Part shown: piece by piece, positions 56,461 to 64,000 of the stretch
Layout: every line of letters begins with the position of its first letter
Numbering within the stretch: position 1 is the stretch's first letter
Position numbers and translations under genes: made by a program
The notes under the pieces: model-generated
The model's database searches: none
Told to the model about the DNA's origin: nothing
The model's input: only the letters and a program-made list of their open reading frames with translations
NCBI RefSeq assembly: GCF_025766255.1
Contig: NW_026516674.1
Coordinates: forward strand, 1-64,000
DNA: 64,000 bases
Origin: Zychaea mexicana
Taxonomy: Eukaryota; Mucoromycota; Mucoromycetes; Mucorales; Lichtheimiaceae
Reading direction: 5' to 3'

Positions 56461-59400
56461 TATCATAATATGTTACAAAATAGAGAAACGAAACGAAACT
56501 AAAAAAAATGAAGAAAAAAGAAAAAAGAAAAAAGGAAAAAGGAAAAAGGAAAAAAAGAATAGAAAAAAAGACAAAGATTATAAAAAAAAAGCTATAACGC
56601 ACGCTAATCCATTCTGTTCTGTAGCACTTGTCATCAATGAGGGTATCGACATTACGTCTATTTATTACATTATTACTCTCATAAATACTTTACTACTACT
56701 ATTTTTACTGTATATTTTTTCTGGGACAATAAAACTCTATCTTCATTTTGAAAGCATTTGTGGGCATAAAGTGATGCTATTTTAGCCGTGATCAAACTGC
56801 AGTTACTGTACCGTCATGTGTTTATTACATAATAATTTACGCGACAGTTCTCAAGGATTAAAGTCGGCATCACGGTACAGTATACGATCAGATACTGTAC
56901 ATATTGTACATACTAATATGATATGATAATATCAGCAATGAAGGTAGGAAAGCAAACGTCGAACATCGAAACATGTCATTTTTTTCTAGTTTTTCACGTC
57001 TAAGACAATCCCAAAACTATAAATGACTACTGTAATAGCGACAAACTTTGTGCTTAATCATATGGAGCAGGACTCATCTAATAAACATCAGTGCCGCAAA
57101 ATAAAGGATATCAAATGAATACTGTACAGGAGACTGTGGTAGTATTAATCATATGCAGATTTCAAAAACGATAGATAACAGCGCTGCATCGGAACGGATA
57201 CCAGTTACACATGCATTTGTCGATCATTTCCTATTGTGGAGATTGGCATACATCGTTATTATGGCCTCCTCGTGACGACGGTGCTGACGATGATGCGCCC
57301 AAAGCAATGATAATGAAGGTTGAAAGAATTCATGACACTACATAATGTGAATATTACATGGTAGAGTAGGAAGCTGATCTTAGTTCCAAGATATGAACAC
57401 TGACTGTCATTCTAATTGGCGTCCGGCTCCTGAGCGAAAATTACCCACCACTATAAGGAGATAAATGTTCCACAGCATGTTAACAAAGAAAAAGGGTAGA
57501 GAGGACAAAGTTTGTGAATGGAGAAGGGTGGGACGAGCGTAGAGGGACAAGAACGATACTCACTTGGGTATGAAAACTCCAGGCTGTTTATGGTAGCAGG
57601 AACTGACACAGCAGCAACCACTCAGCAATATGGCCTATACTCATACTATGATGCCATCAAGGTACGCAGCAGAATTTGTTGCCACGCATCGCCGATTGCC
57701 AAAGTTTGTCGACCGTGACAGCCTTCCGCACTTAAGTATCCACACAAAAAAATGTGTGTGATATCGACCCACGGATTTCGGCTTCCTCCACGAGGCTGAA
57801 AAGAACGGTGTGCATCATAGAGTTTGTACTTTTGCTAGTATAGAACAATGCAAGTAGTAAATGTATTTAGCATCCCGACAGCAAATATATAGTAATTTGC
57901 AAAGTCGGATCTCATATACCAATAGTGAGCTATCAGTGCAAGCAACATGCGAGGGATTCATATGAATGCGGATGTTTATGAGAGCCCTGAGAAATTCGAT
58001 GCAAGTCGTTTCCTTGGATCTTCAAAAAAAACTGATGATGACGTTAATGAACGGGCCTTTTCAAGAGCGAGAACAGTTTAACTTTGGCTGGGACCGGTAA
58101 GAGAGGGAGTAAAAGTAACAGTAAACTTCATGCATGTAAGAACATGAGCAATGTAATTTTTTTTTATACACACTTGATTTTCAGCTTTATGAAAAAACAG
58201 ACGTGTGCATGCCCAGAGCATATTTGATGAGTGGTTTCATCTAACAAAAATTACAGCCTGGTGTTTCAAACACGATTTTAATGCCGTGCTGTACATACTG
58301 AATGCTTTCAAAACTTGTATTATGTAGGCGGTAGCGAAATTTCTACCATAATGGCGCGGCTATTGGCAAAGTGTGCTATATATGAGCTAAGGATCAATAT
58401 AGAAAACTGCAACAACAAAGCTGCGTTTCCAGCCCTAAACAAGTTTGAAGAAGCTAAAGCGTTGAGGGTACCGAATGACAGAACTATTCGAGTTGTTGGG
58501 CGTACATAGTACAAATGCATAGTGCTGTCGAAAATTCCAGTTTATGCCATACTGTATATGTCACATCCTATGATATATATATAATTGATATAATAAATGC
58601 ACGGCGCGATTTTCATTTCCATATCATAGATGTAGAGCGTCATGTAGAAAATATGCAATTTCAGCCCTACCCTCGAAGTTTGATATGCATGTTGCGCTTT
58701 TCGAACAATTTGTTTAATAATCCTTTTAACTGCCAAAACACATCATACCGATAGCTTGGAGTAACAGGCGTAACCAAAACTTTAAGCATGAGTATAAGCT
58801 TCTGTCCAACTTTTACGGTATTGCTCTTAGGCATTCCAGAAAAAAGTTTCTTCAGGTTGCTTTAATTCAGCAACAAACTTGTCTAAACATCTGTTACCGA
58901 TCTCAATCGAGCACCCGAAAGCCTGCTTTGCATATAGGTCTACAAACAAGATTTTCTTTTTGCAGACAATCCATGATGAATTCTACATTGACTCTGTAGC
59001 ATTTATAACCGATTTCTCTGATAAAATTGTGTCTAATCCTTTCTCTATTAACTAAAAAGCACTCACCGCTGTCCAGTTACCACTCCATGACCATTTATGA
59101 TAAACAATGAAAAAACAACTCTTGGGCAATCAAAAAAGATATTTATGCATGATATCCTCACATACGGATCATTCCCCTCCCTATTAGAACAATGCTCGCG
59201 ACAGCTCATTCAAGACGATCGTTTCCGTTTGTAGCAGCTTGGCATCGCGCATTTATGCTTGCCTTTCAGGAAAGTTGTGGGTTGGTCTGAGAAGATTTTG
59301 ACGCTCGGCTCGTGGTAAGGTCGCCATTGGACCATAGTCCATTGCAAAGCTAACAGCTTTTGCTTACTAACCATATGGAGCATCGCCTCCATAAACGCTC

Positions 59401-60472
59401 ATACTTTACTAAAAACAGTACGGTATGGTAGAACAGTTTACTGGAGGTTAAACAGGATGAAATTAAGGAACTACCTTAAATGACGCGTTGTTGCTGTCAA
59501 CTTAGTAGCTACCTTGAAAGTACAGCGTATGTGGTTTTATACTGTGGGACTTGAACTGCCTTTTAGGTTGAGCAAACTGAGGCTACAGTATATACATACT
59601 ACTATGCTTAAAATGTAGGAACATGTCGGACATGCTGACATCTATCATAGCCACGTACAACAACGATACATTCGAAGATTTATACAGTAGCCAGTTGCAA
59701 TAAAGATACTATATAATAAGCGCAGACGGACACAAATGATGCAGAGCCCTTCGTAATCAACATTCTTTATATATTACACTTTCCAGTTGTTGTGGACATT
59801 GCTCTCAACCTGGAGCCAAGCGTTTGCCACATTTTTTTTGCAGCATGCAAGTTCTGCATACTCTCCTGCATTGTGACGTGGTGTGCGTAGGTAGTATGAT
59901 GTGCGCTTGTAGAGTATATCCACACATCGGAACAGCCACGAGGAATAAGCAGCAATGGTGAATGATGACAACGACAGGAAAGAGCTATGGTGGCGGCTGA
60001 GCCATCAAATATGGTCGATGCTGCGAAATTTTTGTGGGAGTCTGTGACACCAATTTTAAATAACTCTCCTCAAAGGTGGCAACAGGGCGCTTCGCGGACA
60101 ATCGACCAAATGCGGCACACAACCAAAGCACAACGCAGGCAACTGTCAAATGTCACCCACCGCAGCATTCGCACCAGTCATCGTCCTTTTGCCCCTCCTC
60201 GCCTACGATTGGGGTCGTACAAGATTTTTCTAAAAATACGACACGTTTTTTTGCATGACGACATGCTTTTAGAGGTTGATCTCTTCAGCTGTGTCCGGTG
60301 GCCGGGTGCTAAACCTGCATATGGAAAACTCCGCACTTGTGAGACCACAGGAGGATCAAGAAGAAGCCTCACTTTTTTACGCCTTTCGCAGCCTCGCTTT
60401 CTTTCTTCTTCTTACAACTGTCTGCTACTTTTTCACACACAAGACACACAAAGACTTAAACACACCACATTT
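56461..60472. other. 4-kb interval without a recognisable gene
   Basis: Contains a poly-A/lysine-coding purine run (56500-56600) and repeated occurrences of TACTGTAC/GTACAGTA-like words between 56800 and 59420. Short ORFs at 58315-58509 and 59987-60628 have no domain or splice support; the latter overlaps the start of the C2 gene in another frame. Confidence 0.4.
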
Positions 60473-62200
60473 ATGGAAGAACAGCTGAAAAAGACTATTG
60501 GCGAACTTGTCGTCATCGCAATTAAGGCCGTAAGTAGGAATGACACGTTGTCAAAGAAAGGGACGGAAAATAGGAACCGAAAAGAAAAACTCGCTCATCG
60601 TCTTCCATCTTCATCTCTCTTTCGATAGCGCGACTTGCCCAATCGCGAGGTAAAATAACGAACCTTTCTCTTCTCTCTTGCTTATTATGTCACTCTTTTG
60701 TAGCTAAATGTGAAGCAAAAAACCAACTAGGTTGTAGGCAAACAGGATCCGTTTGTCACGTTTCGACTAGGCGAAACGGCCAAGAGAACAAAGACGGACT
60801 ATCGTGGTGGTCAACATCCCATCTGGGACGATCAGGTAAAGACGAAAGATTTGCGCGTGCGAGTGTAGATCACGAGACAAAGGAGGGCTAAAGCGTAAGG
60901 AAATGGGTTTATCCAGGTGAATCTGCCAGTTCCCGAAGGCAAAACAACGCTGTACATGCAGGTGTTTGACGAGGACGGCAGCCGAGAAGATCTGATTTCG
61001 GAGGGAGACATTGATCTGAAAAACGTGCTGCAGGAAGGCGAAGAAGACAGTGAGTTACTTTGGGTGAGGGAGGGAGGGGATCTTTGTGCTACTGTCACTG
61101 GCACACAACGAAGGACGAGCTAGAAAGGGCTAATGTAAACACAACACATTTGTTTTTCCACAGAGTGGTATCCGCTGAAGTATCGGGGTAAAAAGGCGGG
61201 TGAGATCTATGTTGAGCTGACCTTTTACTCGGCTGTAGGTTCTAGTTCTTTCTTTTTATATATTCCCAACTAAACTAAGCGATATTGTAAACTACGTGCT
61301 AACAACTTCATCTGCTCCTACTCGCTTCTCTCCATTAGCGGCCTCCGCCTAAGCGCCAACCGACGCGGCTCTACAACAAGCGCCCAGCTGGCGCCGCTTA
61401 CAACAAATCACGACCCGTCTATGCACCACCACAACAACAGCAGCAGCAGCAGCAGTACTTGAACAGGCCACCTCCAGTTCCGACGGAATCCGCATCGACC
61501 CCTGCACGCATGACCGCCGGCCCTCCCATCTATCGACCCCCACCCCCGCGCCCTATGTATAACGCTCCCCACGATGCCACACCGCACATGCCACAAACAT
61601 TGACACCTTCCTCGTCTACTGGCACGGCATCTTCTGCAGGTGGTGGTGGTAGTGCTTACACGACGCGTCCTCCCGGCAGTGGCCATCACCACTCATCGTC
61701 CCTCGGCGGAAATGGAGGATATCCTCCCGTCTCTGCCGGTTATCCGCCGTCTCAGCCCATGGGCTATGGTGGCGCGCCACTTCTTTCCTCTTCCTACAGA
61801 CCAGCACCGTCGCCTGCTTTCAATGCACCACCAAGCGGTAAGCAATACCCACACTTTTCTTTTCGTACGTACGTGTCATGATAATATATGTGTACTAAAG
61901 CCAAGTGATGCTATACTAGGTCCTGCTCCTATGGGCTTTCGTCCACCCGCTCCATATCCTCCCCATAGCCAACCGGGCGCATACCCACCTCCTCAGCCCA
62001 CGCCTTCCATGAGTTTCCCAACGCCGCAGCCTTACACTGCTGAGTATACACCCCATCACGACCAACACTCGGGCCAACCATTCGCCGCAGCTCATCAAGC
62101 GCCGTACCCTCCTGCTGGGCCACCGGGCGGCTACCCTCCTCCAGCAGCAGGTGGAGGCTATCCACCTCAACAAGGTTATCCACCTTACCCAGCCCATTAG
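60473..62200 (+). CDS. C2-domain, proline-rich protein (Inn1/Fic1-like)
   Basis: Seven exons joined in phase: 60473-60529, 60629-60649, 60731-60835, 60917-61049, 61164-61234, 61339-61837 and 61920-62200. An N-terminal C2 domain spans residues ~1-130: GELVVIAIKARDLPNRE, VVGKQDPFVTFRLGE, TDYRGGQHPIWDDQ, LYMQVFDEDGSREDLISEGDI, WYPLKYRGKKAGEIYVELTF. It is followed by ~270 residues rich in Pro, Gly, Tyr and Gln, with many PxxP and YPP motifs. This layout matches fungal ingression proteins Inn1/Fic1, which link the C2-bound plasma membrane to SH3 proteins at the cytokinetic ring. Not all C2 calcium-ligand aspartates are evident. Confidence 0.85.
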
Positions 62201-62720
62201 ACATATCAAGATCGACAACGGCAACACCAATCCCCACTATTCATATCCAGTAATCTTATCCTCCCCGCATTGCACTCTTATTAACCCATGCAGTATAGAA
62301 TAGCTGTTGTTGTCATTGTTATCACTGTTCCCCTCAATCCTGCTACCATGGTCGGCCATGCACTTTCTTGAAATACCTCACGTACAATATGAGCGATGCG
62401 ATCACCTCGTATCTCGCTCCTCATTTCATCGGGTGTAGAGTGTATAAAGTTGCATCTCCACCTCTTCCTGTAACATAATAAATTATTTTGTAAAAACATC
62501 TGCTGGTTTTGATCTCCATATTATCTATTGTGTTAGCCTACTTCGACACACCAGACTCCAATTTGGTTTCTGTATCAGTTCTTCACTACCAATCCTTTAC
62601 TCCTCTTCTGATCGTTGCTTGTTGTTCGGCATTTGTTACTATGTTACCAAACACACCTTTTCTCCTCCCAGCAAAACTTGAATGGGTAATTATTACTGTA
62701 TTCGTTGTTTTTACAAATAT
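62201..62720. other. Convergent 3' intergenic region
   Basis: Region between the stop codons of the C2 gene and the TSC13-like gene. Only short, unsupported ORFs. Confidence 0.6.
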
Positions 62721-63885
62721 TTAAGCAATGAAGGGGAACATGGCCTTTCTGTTGCGTGGGTAATCCTTGAATTCTTTCTTGTAGTTCTTGTGTTTCTTAA
62801 CAGCCCAGACATACATCTGACCAGTGGCCACAATGTTGAAGAGCCACGCTATGATTTCCACGCGTTTTGGTGAGTGACAATCCTATTCATCGTCATCATC
62901 CCTCTCCTTTTTCACATCCAAAATAAGCCTTACCACTCCAGCTAGTTGAAAGGAAGCAGAGAACGGTCCATCCAATGGTTTCGAAAAAGTAGTTGGGGCA
63001 TGAAACCAAATCAAAACCGTAGCCAAAAGGAATGGCACGACGACGCGTGCCAGCAGGGCGCAAGTTGCGCAAAGTGATGTGTGTTGCCAAGTTGGATAAT
63101 TCGGCCCACTATTTACACGCATGAGGATCACAGCCCGACGAACACATATGACACGCATCCATTGCAAAAAAGATATCCCAACTTACCATCCACACGGCAA
63201 CGGAGCCATAGAGCCAGACATCGCTGCGAGCGCTAGCAGCCTTACCAGCAGCAAACCAAGGACCATACACCCAATAGGCCAAATTGATACCCGACAGCAA
63301 CCAATAATGACCCGAGTTCTTGAAAACGTTGAAGAAAGGCATAGTTCCATGCGAAAAGCGGTGCACAAACAGAGTCTCGAGCTCACGCTTCAAAAAGTGT
63401 GCCATGCACATGTAATACACTACTTGCTGCATGGGTGAATGCTCAAAAGTGGCACGGTAAAAGGTCTTGGACAAATAGTAGAAAATGGGATGAATGAGCA
63501 ATGGACCACCGTATTCAATCAAGAACACAGTTCGCCAGCCAATTTGAGGACCTGATGTTTAACCAGTTCCCCGGATTAACACATAATACGCGTGTTTTTT
63601 TACTTCTTTTTCTTTGCCAATCTCTCAGATAGATAACGTACCGAGATCTTTAAATTGAATAGTGGCGCCGTCGGCAATGCCAGCTTCGGCCAAGGTCTTG
63701 TCAACATCAAGAGCCTTCTTATCGAGGTTGGTCAATCGTTGTCTGTCGGGATAGTATTTGGGGAACTTCTTCTCAATGGCTATCGCAACATCGTGCACCT
63801 TAACAGTCTCGGGCGTTCCGTCGAAATCGAGCGTGAGTGGAAACTTGGTCGACTTTGGGTTTCGCGAAGCAACAGTAAGCTTCAT
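62721..63885 (-). CDS. TSC13: TSC13-like very-long-chain enoyl-CoA reductase
   Basis: ATG at 63885 opens a ubiquitin-like N-terminal domain (MKLTVASRNPKSTKFPLTL, AIEKKFPKYYPDRQRL). After a first intron come membrane segments: QIGWRTVFLIEYGGPLLIHPIFYYL, VVYYMCMAHFLKRELETLFVHRFSHGTMP, GHYWLLSGINLAYWVYG. The C-terminal steroid-reductase fold includes LRPAGTRRRAIPFGYGFDLVSCPNYFFE and WAVKKHKNYKKEFKDYPRNRKAMFPFIA, ending at 62721. TSC13 carries out the last reduction of the ER very-long-chain fatty-acid elongation cycle, feeding sphingolipid synthesis. The NADPH-site residues RPAGTRRR are intact. Three or four introns. Confidence 0.95.
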
Positions 63886-64000
63886 TTTTTTTTCGGGTTT
63901 GCCGGGGATAAAATGTGTCAAAGAGAAAGAAAGAGCAAAAGCATGTTGAGCTAGTCCAACATAAATTTGCAACTCAAAATTTGGCGGGTATCGATTTACA

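Noticed and set aside
1..64000. CRISPR arrays, rRNA and tRNA genes
   Set aside because: No array of short direct repeats with unique spacers, and no tRNA A/B-box cloverleaf or rRNA core sequence was found by eye. A tRNAscan or Rfam search would settle this.

Overview
This window is nuclear DNA of a filamentous fungus, most likely an early-diverging one (Mucoromycota, probably Mucorales). The evidence is many short GT-AG introns, a conventional fungal gene set (V-ATPase subunit H, mitoferrin, 3-hydroxyisobutyrate dehydrogenase, SDS22, an NRC-2/Fpk1-type AGC kinase, TSC13), a Crypton with a GCR1_C domain, and a gene that looks like a Mucorales-restricted family. The lineage call is an inference from gene style; no rRNA or other marker is present.

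Region 1 (1-24.9 kb) is a nest of insertions. The oldest visible layer is a large inverted repeat with arms of about 1.38 kb. The right arm is 17791-19166. The left arm is cut into 1-864, 2086-2530 and 14647-14718. The outer end of the right arm carries the 5' part of a spliced host gene. The left arm was broken first by a 1.2-kb transposase remnant (865-2085) and then by a 12.1-kb AT-rich block (2531-14646) flanked by a 5-bp duplication, CTAGG. That block holds several decayed copies of a two-gene unit: a DDE (DDE_Tnp_4/Harbinger-like) transposase with a C-terminal chromodomain, followed by a small basic zinc-ligand protein. It also holds a cluster of GC-rich palindromes and a later Crypton (about 11.48-14.46 kb). 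The loop of the inverted repeat (14719-17790) is filled with GGGTCA-rich and GGTTCGG-rich fold-back repeats. To the right, the host gene is itself split by a ~4-kb insertion (about 20203-24262). This insertion has a fifth chromodomain transposase and, convergent with overlapping stop codons, an HUH-endonuclease/SF3-helicase Rep gene of CRESS-DNA type. Transposase, small-protein and Rep genes share an upstream AAAATTGA...TATAAAAATA signature, which argues they belong to one genetic system. All transposase and Rep copies carry frameshifts or stops; two small-protein genes have intact frames.

Region 2 (25-50 kb) is ordinary gene-dense host chromosome: SDS22-like LRR protein (+), HAD hydrolase (-), Sds3/BRMS1-domain protein (-), V-ATPase H (-), a decayed TnpB/Fanzor-like relic, NRC-2-type kinase (-), a DUF4604 protein (-), a multi-pass membrane protein (+), mitoferrin (+) and HIBADH (-). 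Region 3 (50-60.4 kb) has an unrecognised 720-residue protein with internal 13-residue repeats, a 150-bp-arm inverted repeat, and about 7 kb without a recognisable intact gene. Region 4 (60.4-64 kb) has a C2-domain, proline-rich Inn1/Fic1-like protein (+) and a TSC13-like enoyl-CoA reductase (-).
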